Origin: Rhynchonema sp. JSB1_4
Taxonomy: Eukaryota > Nematoda > Chromadorea > Monhysterida > Xyalidae
DNA length: 64,000 nucleotides
Direction of reading: 5' to 3'
Assembly: GCA_030248065.1 (NCBI GenBank)
Contig: JASAMV010001180.1
Coordinates: forward strand, 1 to 64,000
Below are positions 23,183 to 35,366 of this stretch, piece after piece. The notes under the pieces were generated by a model that saw only the letters and a program-made list of their open reading frames with translations, did no database searches and had not been told where the DNA came from. Position 1 is the first letter of the stretch. Each line of letters starts with the position of its first letter. Both the position numbers and the translations under genes were made by a program.

Positions 23183-24737
23183 CTGGACTTTTGGCTTTTT
23201 GCAATCGTAATCAAATGACCTCCCACATGTGGAACCCAAAAATAAGCTTGACTTAGATTTTTTTGCGTGCAACCAGCGGAAGAAGCATTTTAGATATTAT
23301 ACGTTTTTATCTTTTGATTATGCATAATAATTCATTTTGTAATAGAAGTTGCCAACGTAATATTTTTGCTCACATTAATTGCAAGAAGCTTGCGTTAAAA
23401 CAACTGAAATCGACAATACGGACCGGGCACAAAATGTTAACAACACACAACGAAATACGGAATAAAAACAAAGATTTTTTATGACAAGCGCTAGAGCCAA
23501 GCAACATAGACCGCGAAGTTATGTGGTACAGTTTTGGGGTATCTTCAGATTTTTTTGGGAAAATAATGCACCTTGTAACTTTCAGATCTACGTATTTATA
23601 CCACGTGACGATTTGGCCCAGCGTGGATACATTATCGTGAAAGTCTGATGGTTACCTTCCCTGATTTTTCACGGATCCAGGTAATCCATCCACGCCTTGG
23701 CGAGTATTGCTAAACAGCACAACAAGTACAAGTAGGGGAATGCAAAACGTAAAAAAGTAAATCAGAATACAATTCTGTCAATTCCTTGGCAAACTGACAA
23801 TTTTAAAAATAAAATATGTAAAAATTTATGACAATAAACTAAATACTAACAGGAATGATTTTCAAGTCTGGATTATCGTGAAAGTCTGATTTTATCATAA
23901 CAATTTTAAAAAAATGGAAAACGTTGTAACATCGTAGCTCAGAAAGGACAGTAATTAATTGTAATCGCACACTTTTGTGTTTTAATCTCCAATGAACAAT
24001 TTTAACAAACTACATTCTTTGAGAAAAATATTTCCAACAAACCACGGAGAAGAAACATTTTAAAGCAACCGATAAGCGATGTGTATATAAATAACATTGC
24101 ATAATGCCGCGTCGAAATGGTCAGGTCGGACAACGACCCAACAACATTTCAGTTATCATTAATTTGTATCGGAAATGGAAAAAAGCTATCAAAAAACGAA
24201 AATATTCGAAAAGAATGGTCACTTGATATACATTTAGTAATAGTACTGGTTTGCTTTTCTGCGGGCCCAAAATTTCCAACGGTTCTAGTTTTGGAGCGCA
24301 GAACAGTGTAGAAGCCGGATAAGCCCAGTTATTGAAACATCATGAAAATAAGTAACACGTGGCGCACGCCACTGGGAGCTAGCAGGCTGACTAGAACAAT
24401 AGGAGCGATAAGAACAAAATGTAAAACAGGACAACAAAGAACTGGAAAAGGAGCGTAGTCCACAAGTGATTGACGACAAAGAAATGCAATGAATTCCTTT
24501 TTAATCACCACAAGAAACCGGTTGTCTGACAATTCAGTTTCAGCAATTTTAAAAACAACAAAAACACACCAGCAAAACTGGCGGTCTGCTGACAAAAAAG
24601 TTTCGTAAATTTTGCAATTTAATCAAACCAGCGTTGATTTTTCTGCTGATGAGGTTCAATCACGAAACACCATGAATAAAAAAGAGCTGATTTTCGTCAA
24701 AGTAAAGTAACCACCTCAACATTCGATATTCAGCTGT
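23183..24737. other. Spacer between tRNA-Glu and endophilin (left), nothing recognised
   Basis: A/T-rich and colinear with 39153-42280 on the right, which carries four extra insertions. It shows the unoccupied sites for the right-arm elements at 39775-40539 (about 24135), 40815-41439 (about 23840) and 41994-42165 (about 23290). No gene recognised. Confidence 0.6.
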
Positions 24738-27700
24738 TTACTTGGGTAGCGGTGTCACCACTTGAACGTAGTTGACTGGGAAGAAGCCCGATTTGCCATT
24801 TGGGGCTTTGCCTTCGAACCTGAAACTAATCGGTTGAAAATTGGGAGGTTATCAAAAAGTGCTTAATTATTTTGCCATAAACTAATTGGTTCGTTTTACC
24901 TATAATTATTATATAATTATAAGTGTAATAAGTATTAGCCAGGTATCTGTGCCCGAAAAGATTCACCAGACAAAAATAGCTGACAAATGCGAAGCAAATT
25001 TGCTCTGAAATGTGTACCATCACTTTTAGTCGAACAAGCGACATTAACGTTTCGCACGAAAATCAAAGACAATGAAACGCACCAATTTTCATCGATCTGT
25101 GATATCAGCTGAATAATGTCGTTCTCTTTGAAGGACAGTTCACCGGGATTTTCGGCATCAAAATCGAACAGCGCCTTGCAGTGCGGACCGCTGGGTCGAG
25201 CTGCAACAAGAGATAAATGTACGCTGTGGGCGAGAAATCCATAAATTCATAACTCATGGCAGTCCGAAGACATTGCAATTTATGGTATTTTTTTGAAAAT
25301 ACACGATTGAATCACAGTTGCCATAATTGTGTACTTCCAGAGACGGACCAGGACCTTTGGGCAACGCGTAAACGTGTTCGATTCTAAACATAATCAATCA
25401 GCACTACACTGGCGGATGAAAAAAAACATTTTTTTCACGAAAAAGCCTAAACAAACACAAAAAGCCGGGTGCATCTTGGGACGGGAACAGCCACCGGAGA
25501 AACCTAGGTTTTTTCATGAAATTTTCCATTGTTTATTACCAAGGTTGGGAAAAATTTTTCAGAAAAACTTTGGTCAAGTCTGGACGATTTCAATGCGGCT
25601 TGTTTAAACGATTTTAGTCGCAGTGAGCACTAAAAACCTCCACACACACCACTACAGTGAACGGGCAAACATTCTTCAAAAATACCTTCCCTTATTCTCA
25701 TACACTGCGGTTCTTTATCGGTTTTTTTTTTCGTTTTTTTTTCACGAAACATAAAAAACCGGTTTTTCTGCCAATGTAATCAGCACTTTTTCGCAATAGG
25801 CAAGTGTTATCTCGTAATATGTACCGCAAGCATACCCGTTTCAAGACTGGAAGCACTTGTTTGGCTCAAGAATGCGCGGAAAAATTAACTCGCCTTCAGC
25901 AAAGGAAATTCCAGAATGACAATTGTGTTGAGCAACAGGTTCGGGAAAATTTTCTTTTTGTGCTCGAGCCAGTTTTTCACTAAAATCGAAAAACTCATCA
26001 GTTTTACATTACAATTTTTTGGCAAATTGGAACAAAGTACCAATGTTTTTCCGATAAAAAACCGAAAAAATACCAACGGAAAAATAAATGGAAAAGTATT
26101 CGGGTCTAGGAAAAAAGCGTTTTTTTTCGCCCGCCAGTATACACACAAAACATAAAATTAACCCACAAGTACTCGTCCCCCGAACATACATGAATTGCTG
26201 ACACTGTTGTTGTAATGCGTGCCACCACCACCCCACGAGTCTTTCGGTGCGCTCGGCGATTTCATGAACGGATTCGTGTTATCGAACGGCACTGGGGATC
26301 GACCTTGACAAATCAGGGGACATTTTATTCAATGACGCCCAATTTCTCGAGTCGCCACCCTGGTGCCACTTAAAAAAATTCCGAACAAATTCCCGTGCAG
26401 ATCTATTTGGGAAAATTTTCTTTGGTATCTCTTTTTTCTGGAAAGATGTTTTTTGTGACATTTTTTTGACTTGTCAGAATAATATCGACAGTTGAGAACA
26501 AAGCAGTGAAACCACGAGAACGGCCTCTCAGGTCATAAGTGCTTGGAACATAATCGAAAGTCAGTCGAGAAAATAAAAAACTAAGCTGTTCCTGCGACTG
26601 TTTCCATCGTAGCTTTGTACGAAAACAACAAATACGAGAAAACATCTATTTTGACACGAAAAAAAGGCGAAAAAGTTGCGAAAAACCAACCGCGCGACAC
26701 CGACTGTCGTTCATCGAGCACCGGTTTGGCTTCGTGCGCATTCCGTTCACGAACGGACGCCTCTTGTAGTCTGTGTGTGGCGAACAACGTTGTTGGTTGA
26801 ACACGGAAATATTTCCGATTCCGTCCTCCGTGACAAAATGTTAAAAATCACGCGGAACGCGGAAATATTTCCGTGTCATGGAAATATTTTCGTGTTCCGT
26901 GATTTTCATTTTTTCACAGAACCCAGAGCACGGAAATGAAAGAAATAATTTGTTATTAAAATATCTCCGTGTTCCGCAGTCTGCCCTAGGATAAACAGTG
27001 GCCACTCAAAGAGCTGCTTCGCTTTGGAGCTCTGAGCCAAATCGCAGGCCCAAGCAAAGCCCAATAATATAACAGCAGTGTGATTTGCTTTGCCCGTTTC
27101 CACCTGCTCTCACAGACGGGCGAGGGGCCCAGGCCTTGAACAAGCCTGACGTGCCAACATACGGCACTTATAAAAATACGAAAAAATACGTGAACCTTCA
27201 GTGTGATATCAATATCAGCGATTATCAGATTTGGATTTAGTTTGTTTGTCGGGTGATCAAAGCAGCTAACCACCAGACAAACAAACCTAAGCAATTATCG
27301 ATACCAGCGGTAGGCTTTGGCATCACCCACCTTTCATTCAACTGTGATCTGAGCCCGTCCAGTATGGCTGCGTTTTGTGTGTGAAATTCGAACATTGCGT
27401 TGACCAGTGCACAAAGTTGAGACACTTGTTCGGTCTGAAAATTATAGACCCTGTTTGTGCCTGTATTTTTTTTAGATAATTGCCACAAAAATCATCATTG
27501 ACACGCATTGTGTGAAAACGGTGAAAAATGCCCCCTGATATGCGGTCCACCCACTCTTTGTGGTGCCATCATCGCAATCCGGCAGTAACGGTCACGAAAA
27601 ATGCTATTCAGTAACAGAGTTCGTCACTATATGAAGGGTGGACTGTTGACGGACACCAGGCGTTTGCGTTTTGTCTATAGTATTTACGGTGTTGCATCGT

Positions 27701-29327
27701 TAATGAAAACAACGCTGTTGCTATTGTCAACGTACCATGCCGCATCGGTGTTGTGTGACCTGACTACATGTTTGTACATGCATGGTCAGTCAGGTCAGGC
27801 ACAAGTTCTAGGCGCCTAATCTACGAGAGAAGCCACAAAGTAACGTTTACGTCGCTCTCCAGCACATTCCACATGGCAGATTCGGCCAGTTTCTTCGATT
27901 CTTCCATTTTCTCCTCCGCCATCAGCATTTCGTCGTCTGAAATTAAATGGAGAAGAAAATGTTTAGATCCACGGGTAAGTTCAAATAGGGCGTGTCCTTG
28001 CGAATCCAACGGTGCATTCTAGTTTCAAGCTCAATAAAGATAAAAAATAACAAAAAGCAAAAAATGATTCTTGAACTAATTATCCGACTAATCATCTGAT
28101 TTGTCACAACTTGTGAATCGATTACAGAAACTCAACAATTAAAATACACTTACGACTGGCTTTCTGTCGTTTCTTGCAGTCGTAGTCCAAACGTCTGCCC
28201 TGAAAATTCAGGATTTCCGTGCATCATTTTACGTCTGTGTTTATTGCGTTAAATAAACGTAAAAAAACAAAACAAGCAACACAACACACCTGCAGTTTCT
28301 TTCTATGATGTGCCACCTCCTTGAAGTCCTTATTCTGCAGTTGCATTAGCGGATCAAGGAAATTCTGTTTGACGTTGTCCTCGAGTCCGTATTTGACATC
28401 GGCCATCTGATGGAAAGCCTCGCCGGCCTCGACCAGCGCACGGCCTTGAAACATCAGGCAACGCACTGTTATCACGAATTTTCAATACTCTGGCGTCGTG
28501 ATCGCCATACTTTTTGTTGGCACAAGGATTGTAACAAGTTTTCCTGATAAAGTGCTTTCATTTCGCGAAACCGGGTGAAAACAGTGAAGCCGCAAGAACC
28601 GATTCATGACGTACGTGCGCGAAACATAAGCAAACTGTCAGTCTGAATAATGAGCGCCATATCCAACGAGATCAGTTGTGTACGGAATGTTTTGCGAATC
28701 TCACATAAATGAGACGTTATTCTCTTCAGGAAGGAGCACTAACACTAGCGTCGACAACGTCGGAAAGAAAGTGCAACACGAATTGCCAATTATCTGGCGA
28801 ACGGCTCCTCACATGAGAACAGATTTGAGTCAAGCGATTTATCTTTCGTGACCGAAAAACTAGTCAATCCAAAAGCATTCTTCAAAGTCAAAGGTAGCAT
28901 CTGGTTCCACCTTCTCACACACCACCCAGTTTTGCAAACGGGCAAATTTACACAAAATTCACAATAAATCTGTCATTCGACGTACCCAGCGGTTCGCCCG
29001 GTCCCAACTGTCGGCCATATTTCGCCATTGCATCCGCAATCTCGCCCTCTGGCTGGGGGTACGGTGCGCCCCCTTTGGCCGAACCCTTGATCTTGCCCAG
29101 ATACGCAGTCGTGCCCATTTTGGCGCGCACAACTGAAGAAAAAACAGGCCGGTGTGTCTAAATTCTGCAAATGAAAAGTTACAGCACGAAATAGTTGACT
29201 GGGTTCACTCACTGACAAGAAAACGAGATATTCACGAGAAAATGTATCACACACCCGGATTTGGTTGTAAATATTCCAACGTCTTCGTGACTAGCGCGTC
29301 CACGAGTTCTGTCGTTGCGTCGCATTT
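24738..29327 (-). CDS. Endophilin A (left copy, 5' end not found)
   Basis: Exons read from 29327 down to the stop at 24738-24740. The N-BAR part begins [20 protein letters not shown] and continues through [68 protein letters not shown] and [19 protein letters not shown] variable linker with [15 protein letters not shown] follows. The C-terminal SH3 domain has [17 protein letters not shown] and [13 protein letters not shown]. Endophilins bend membranes and recruit dynamin and synaptojanin at endocytic sites. The family's opening exon, with the amphipathic helix and NKANQ-type motif, should lie between 29327 and the palindrome centre but was not recognised. A left-only insertion lies in the last-but-two intron (25409-26137). 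Confidence 0.9.
25409..26137. mobile_element. Left-only element with CTGGCGG termini
   Basis: Starts CTGGCGGATGAAAAAAAAC and ends with the approximate reverse complement (GTTTTTTTTCGCCCGCCAG). The flanks are only partly duplicated (CACTACAC against GTATACAC). The right-arm intron (about 38440-38690) lacks it. It has an A/T-rich interior with no credible protein and sits in an endophilin intron. Confidence 0.65.
26795..26960. repeat. Clustered GGAAATATTTCC palindromes (left)
   Basis: Several CACGGAAATATTTCCG-type palindromes, with inverted CGTGTTCCGTGATTTT arms, lie within an endophilin intron. The right-arm counterpart is 37720-37880. The structure is that of a foldback element with internal repeats. 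Confidence 0.5.
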
Positions 29328-31671
29328 CTGTAAATAAATTAGTGACTTTTGACTTATGAATCTCTTTTAGCATGTTCCGATGCGGGTTTTGATCCCTGGT
29401 TTTGACAATAATGGTTACAGTTGTCAATTGCAATGTGAGAATCCGTTTTGCTAATCTTTATCTGCCCCCTCCCAAAATTCAACAGCTTATCCAACCACCA
29501 TATTCATGTTCACTTCAAGCCAAGCCAAAGCCAAACTATGAAATGTTTAGCATCACAAATATGAGAGTAGCCCTTCAGTTCAGTAGAGGACAACAGACCC
29601 ATAAAAGCCCATTTGGAGCACTCTAAATTACACTTGTGTATGCTGCTCCGCGTTGCCATCCGGGTCAGCTTGACGACTGCAGAATTGCACTTTTATGACT
29701 TAGCGCGTAGAAGGCTCTAAACACGAGCGCAAAAGGTTTGAGTGAGCCGCGGTACAAGCTTGGAGTCACTAAGCACTTCCAGCTTTCACGTTCATGACAG
29801 AACAGTGTTCATCCAAACCACCGTAATCAGTTCGTTTGTTGAACTTCTTTCTTGCACGGGCGTTCATCAATCATTTCGCAGTTTCAGCAAACTCGAAAAA
29901 ACAAACGGCCTGGATGCCCTTTTTGAAATACACTGTCAACCAGAGAGTGCCCTTCAGAAAGCCCTCCGGCATCCCATCGGTCGAAAACGGGTCAGCTTGA
30001 AATTCGCATTCCATTTTCCAATGCAAGCACACACACATTCACCACTCAAAATATACAGACTGCGAAAGACGGCATGGGTTTAGTTCAGTTTCAGAAAGGC
30101 GTTCCCCATGTGCTTCTGCCGTTACTTTATGCACACAAGCAAGCTATACGCCATCCGAGGGACGAAAGTCCCAAAAAGTACTACACACATGCCTAAACAT
30201 GCAGTAGAGCACGTTGGCCCAAAGTCTATACCCACAGTTCGCGTGTGCGGTAAGTGCGCAGCAGTGACTGTACACATACACGTGGCTGGTTCCATGTGCA
30301 AATAGTAACATAGCTCAAACTTTTTTCGGGAACCTAAACAGTATGTCCACACGCGAGAACAAACAACAGCCACGGTGGGCCCCACCAACTCGAAATCTAT
30401 GCCAAAAAGTGGGGCGCCATGCTCACGTTTGGTTCACGCGTGTGCATGAGCATGTACAGCAGAAGCCCTGGCACGTAACGTAGCACAGCTCATATATGCA
30501 TGATCAATATAACTATTTGAACAACAACAACAGCGCCACGACACATGCTCCAGCGAGACTTGGACCACACATGTCCAATTCACAGGCACCAACCGTGTTT
30601 GTGGGCCAAGAGAACCACTGGGATCCATATCGGTGCCCAATAACCCGATAAATTCAATATTTTTTCTTTAGCCGCAAGCGTGAACGCGCTCAACTACACG
30701 TCATTCTCTGAGAGCTCCTTCCTTCTCCACTTGATACCAGGGTCTGCCCCCCCCCAGCATATCCCACACTCCCCATTTTTCTAGTTTTACCTATTTTTAG
30801 CCTAAAATAGTATTTTTAGTCAATGATGTCAAAGTCCATATACCTTTTTATAGATTTTTTCAAAAAAAAATCGGTAATTTTCTACCCAAAGGCTTTTTCT
30901 TTTCTTCCCCCCCCCCCCCCCCCAGGACCCAAGAGCATCCCCCCAACTCACTGCATACTCTCCCCTAGCCTACGCATTTTCTCAACGCTCATACATCGAG
31001 CAACCTTAATCGCTCGGAGCAGTCAGAGCTCAAAAGTTGAAACAGTAACCCCCTCGTCAACTCATACATTCGGGTTTGCCTCATAATGTCTCGGGCTGGG
31101 TAAACATTTCGCAACTCAATTCATGCTTGGAAATAAACAACACAGAAGCGGTCAACACCAAACTTAGCTTAATTTTGTGAATTTTGCACGTTTTTACATT
31201 GGTCCGAAGTTCAACTAGACTACAAACAGAAAGTACGATGAGGCAGGAAAGACAAAACACTTTTCGAGCCGGCGTTTTATGTGAGGAACGTCCCCGTTTT
31301 CCGTTTGTGACTTAACCAGAACGCTACTGTGCGCCTGAGTCGACACTGACATATGCGTCAGATTATGAATGTTTTGGTACCGAGCGTGTTCTGAATGCAG
31401 CAAAATAAATTTCGTAACGCAGCTGCAAGTGAAACGCACCATTCTGATTGCACCCACCAAAATGTACTGATCGTCACAGCAACGTCCGAGACGTAGTATC
31501 ATGTATATCATGTAACCTTCGAGTATTTTTCAAAGCACACGCAAACGCACCGCCATTGTCCATCGCTGTATTCCCTAGCACATAACAAAATAGACCAATA
31601 CACTGTGCGTCGTTCACCAATAATTTATCTGTGACTGTCTTCCTCACTCATTTTGCTGTGATAATCGTGCA
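29328..31671. other. Upstream of endophilin exons to palindrome centre (left)
   Basis: Colinear with 33130-35366. No endophilin first exon was recognised. Small frames here have no supporting features. 30745-30960 is a left-only C-rich insertion containing a run of about 18 C, and resembles the repeat at 7240-7610. Confidence 0.5.
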
Positions 31672-33129
31672 CCAAAAACAAAAACATTTTAACCAAACTT
31701 AAAATTCTTAATAGCTGATGTCCGTTTGTAATTTTGTACGTGCGTTGAGCAAAATAGGGCTTCGCTTGGTGTGAAACACAAAGTGTCTCTCACAGCTGAG
31801 CGGGGATTCACGCAAACTGCGCCGCCAGTGCATTGCTAAAACTGTTTATCTGGCCATTTGTCTTTGCCTGAGATTGCGTCAAAAAAAAAAAAAAAAAAAA
31901 AATAACACAAAAACAACAGAGGGTCTGGTTGCGTGGGAGTTACTTTACTTTGACCTGAGGTTGCCGCGCAAAATCTTTCAAAAAAACAAACATCCATTAG
32001 TGTATTGTGTGCATTTTTGGTCCGCAGACCCAGCCGCATGTCGTCGGTAATCGTACGCTATCGTTGACGCTGTATGTATGTGTATTTGACTGGCTTGCGA
32101 GTTTTGAAAAAAAAAAAAAAAAAAAAAAATAAAAAAAAAAACAAAAAAAAAAACAACACAAAGTTTGGTGATGGACTGAATAGTGATGTCGGATTGCGGT
32201 TGTTCAGGAAGTTTGATCTCGAGTTTCTCAACAGCACATGGTTCAAACAGCCACACATGCAACGCGACCGCGGTGGTGTCATTCAGTGGCTCGGAATGAT
32301 GCTACTAATGATGCTCCTCTCGTTTGGTACCAAAACCGATCGAAACACCTAGTTTATCATCTAAAAATCGTTCAGTCTTCTTCCTATGTACCCAAGTAAC
32401 CCAACACAAATACATACCTAACTAGCCATCAAACCATCAGCGTGAGTGACTGTCATACCACACGACCACCATTACTAGCCTACAAGCCTAGCCGGAGAAA
32501 CCATTTCCTGCACCTTAGCCTGAAACATAGTTGCGCGCTGGCTTTCTTGATCGAAAATGTGCCCTTTCTCAGCTGAACGTGAGCAATATTTGAAATGGTG
32601 TCCAGCCCATGCTTGCGTTTTCTTCGCCTTGACGCAAGGTATGGCACGATGCGCAATGCAAAGGTTAGGAAGCTCGCAGAGGTGCATAAAGGGTTGTACG
32701 AACGAGTAGTAACTGCCACGTGGATTGAAAATTGAGAGAAACTGGAAGGTTCCCATGGTTCTGGGGCACCGAACAAAAAAAGGTTGGCGAGGCGAATGGT
32801 GATACTTCATTCCGGACACCTGATAAAAATATTCCGCGTCACAAAATGCAATCTTCGTTGCAACATAGAACGTATGCGCTGGTATTTGATGTGCCTCTAA
32901 GCGCTTGCGCATTTTTTCGTAAGCAATGTGCATAAAAAACGGGACCGTGTTTTTTTGCAAAAGAGGAACTGGTGCTGTGCCTATGGATGTATGTACGTCG
33001 CACCAAAGAGTCGAGAACTCAGCTGCGGTCGCGTTGAGTTGCTGTTTTTCCGCACATTGCGTGTGTGAGTGTCGCGTTTCGATAATTTTGATATCTTGCG
33101 GTGTTCTGGTTCCGTGACAAATATTCCAC
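31672..33129. other. Central unique spacer of the palindrome
   Basis: No partner for this stretch is visible in the other arm. It holds two long A-rich tracts, a pure A run around 31881-31902 and a longer interrupted one around 32107-32155, and otherwise no recognisable gene. The longest reading frame is 32475-32960 on the minus strand. The A tracts could be tails of retroposed sequences, but no target duplication or recognisable source was found. Confidence 0.7.
32475..32960 (-). CDS. Unrecognised 161-codon ORF in palindrome spacer
   Basis: Open from an ATG to a stop for 161 codons, the longest frame in the spacer. The protein begins MQKNTVPFFMHIAYEKMRKR and is fairly rich in His, Cys and Phe. 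I recognise no domain, signal peptide or transmembrane pattern. It is single copy in the window. It may be a chance frame or a fragment of a mobile element. Confidence 0.2.
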   Translation of the reverse strand: MQKNTVPFFMHIAYEKMRKRLEAHQIPAHTFYVATKIAFCDAEYFYQVSGMKYHHSPRQPFFVRCPRTMGTFQFLSIFNPRGSYYSFVQPFMHLCELPNLCIAHRAIPCVKAKKTQAWAGHHFKYCSRSAEKGHIFDQESQRATMFQAKVQEMVSPARLVG

Positions 33130-35366
33130 GATTATCACCACGCAGTCAAAATGAGTGAGCGCACAGCTCACAGCATGAATTATTGGTGACACGACGTAAT
33201 AGAGTATTGGTCTGTTGGGGGAATGCAGCGATGGACCCAATAAGCGGTGCGTTTGCGTGTGCTTTGAAAAATACTCAAAGATTACATGATGCTGCGTCTC
33301 GGACGTTGCTGCGACGTATCAGTACATTTGGTGGGTGAAATGAGAATGGTCTTGTGCTATTCATTTGCAGCAGCGTTACCGAAAATTTATTCTGATTCAA
33401 TTCACACACACACACACTCGGTACCCAACAGCATTCATAATCTGCCCACGCATATGTTCCAGTGTCACGACTCAGTGCGTCACAGTTCAATCGTTCTGGT
33501 TACAGTCACAAACGGGAAACGGTCGGACGCCTTGCCTCACATAAAACGTCGGCTCGAAAAGTGTTTTGTCTTTCCTGCCTAATCCTACTTTGTGTTTGTA
33601 GTCTAGTTGAACTTCGGACCAATCGTAAAAACGTGCAAAATCCACAAAATTAGGCTAAGCTTGGTGATGACCGCTTCTGTGTTGTTTATTTCCCAGCGTG
33701 AATTGAGTTGCGAAACGTTTACCCAGCCCGAGACATTATGAGCCAAACCCGAGGTGCCCGTGGAGCTTGACGAGGGGGTTACTGTTTCAACTTTTGAGCT
33801 CTGACTGCTTCCGAGCGCATTAAGGTTCGCTCGATGTATGAGCGTTGAGAAAATGCATTGGGCTCAGCCCGGCAGAGAGTATCCCAGGTATCCTCCAGGC
33901 ACAGCCTTCATTGAGTACGCACGGCACAGTGCGGGACGGACAGGCACAAGGCAGCTCTCAGAGAATGACACCCGTTCACGCTTGCGGCTAAAGAAAAAAT
34001 ATTGAATTTATCGGGTTATTGGGCCCCGATATGGATCCCGGTGGTTCTCTTGGCCCACAAACACGGTTGGTGCCTGTGAATTGGACATGTGTGGTCTAGA
34101 AGTCTGTCTGGAGCATGTGTCGTGGCGCTGTTGTTGTTGTTCAAATAGTTATATTGATCATGCATACATGTGCCGTGCTACGTTACGTGCCAGGGCTTCT
34201 GCTACACATTCTCATGCACACGCGTGAACCAAACGTGAGCCTGGCGCTCCACTTTTTGGCATAGTTTTCGAGTTGGTGGGGCCTGCCGTGGCTGTTGTTT
34301 GTTCTCGCGTGTGGACACGCTGGTTAGGTTCCCGAAAAAAAGTTTGGGCTATGTTTCTATTTGCACATGGAACCAGCCACGTGTATGTGTACAGTCACTG
34401 CTGCGCACTTACGGCTTATGCGAACTATGGGTATACGTATACGTTGGGGAGCCAATGTACTGCACTGCATGTTTCGGCATGTTTGTAGTACTTTTTGGGA
34501 CTTTCGTCCCTCGGCTTGGCGTGTATGCTTGCTTGTATGCATAAAGTAACGGCAGAAGCATATGGGGAACGCTTTTCTGAAACTAAACCCGTGCCGCCTT
34601 TCGCAGTCTGTATATTTTGAGTGCTGAATGTGTGTGTGTGCTTGTACTGGGGTGAGGAATGGAATGCGAATTTCAAGCTGACCCGTTTTCGACCGATGGG
34701 ATGCCGGAGGGCTTTCTGAAGGGCACTCTCTGGTTGACAGTGTATTTCAAGAAGGGCATATCCAGGCTGTTTGTTTTTTCGAGTTTGCTTGAAAATGACT
34801 GATGAAAGCCCGTGCAAGAAAGAAGTTCTACAAACGAACTGATTACGGTGGTTTGGATGAACACTTTTTTGTCATGAACGTGAAAGCTGGAAGTGCTTGA
34901 TGACTCCAAGGTTGTGCCGCGGCTCACTCAAACCTTTTGCGCCCGTGTTTAGAGCCTTCGACGCGCTAAGTCATAAAAGTGCAATTCTGCAGTCGTCAAG
35001 CTAACCCGGATAGCAACGCGGAGCAGCATACGCAAGTGTAATTTAGAGTGCTCCAAATGGGCTTTTATGGGTCTGTTGTCCTCTCTCTGCGTTGAAATGA
35101 ACGGACTCACTGAACTGAAGGGCTACTCTCATATTTGTGATGCTAAACATTTGATTAGTTTGGCTTTGGCTTGGCTTGAAGTGAACATGAACATGATGGT
35201 TGGATAAGCTGTTGAATTTTGGGAGGGGGCAGATAAAGAGAAACAAAACGGATTCTTACATTGCAATTGACCACTGTAATCATTATTGTCAAAACCAGGG
35301 ACCAAAACCCGCATCGGAACATGCTAAAAGAGATTCATAAGTCAAAAGTCACTAATTTATTTACAG
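33130..35366. other. Palindrome centre to endophilin (right), no gene
   Basis: Colinear with the left flank. 33130-33243 pairs with about 31554-31671 at visibly lower identity than the rest. No endophilin start exon recognised. Confidence 0.5.

Noticed and set aside
26795..26960. Regularly spaced GGAAATATTTCC palindromes as a possible CRISPR-like array
   Set aside because: Spacing is irregular, there are few units, the setting is a eukaryotic intron and there are no cas genes. It fits a foldback repeat.
29742..30083. 113-codon frame MSRGTSLESLSTSSFH, mirrored at 34673-34927
   Set aside because: Indels shift the frame between the two arms, and it lies in the endophilin upstream region without splice or domain support.
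32074..32352. Poly-Lys/Asn frame in the spacer
   Set aside because: It is produced by the A-rich tract.
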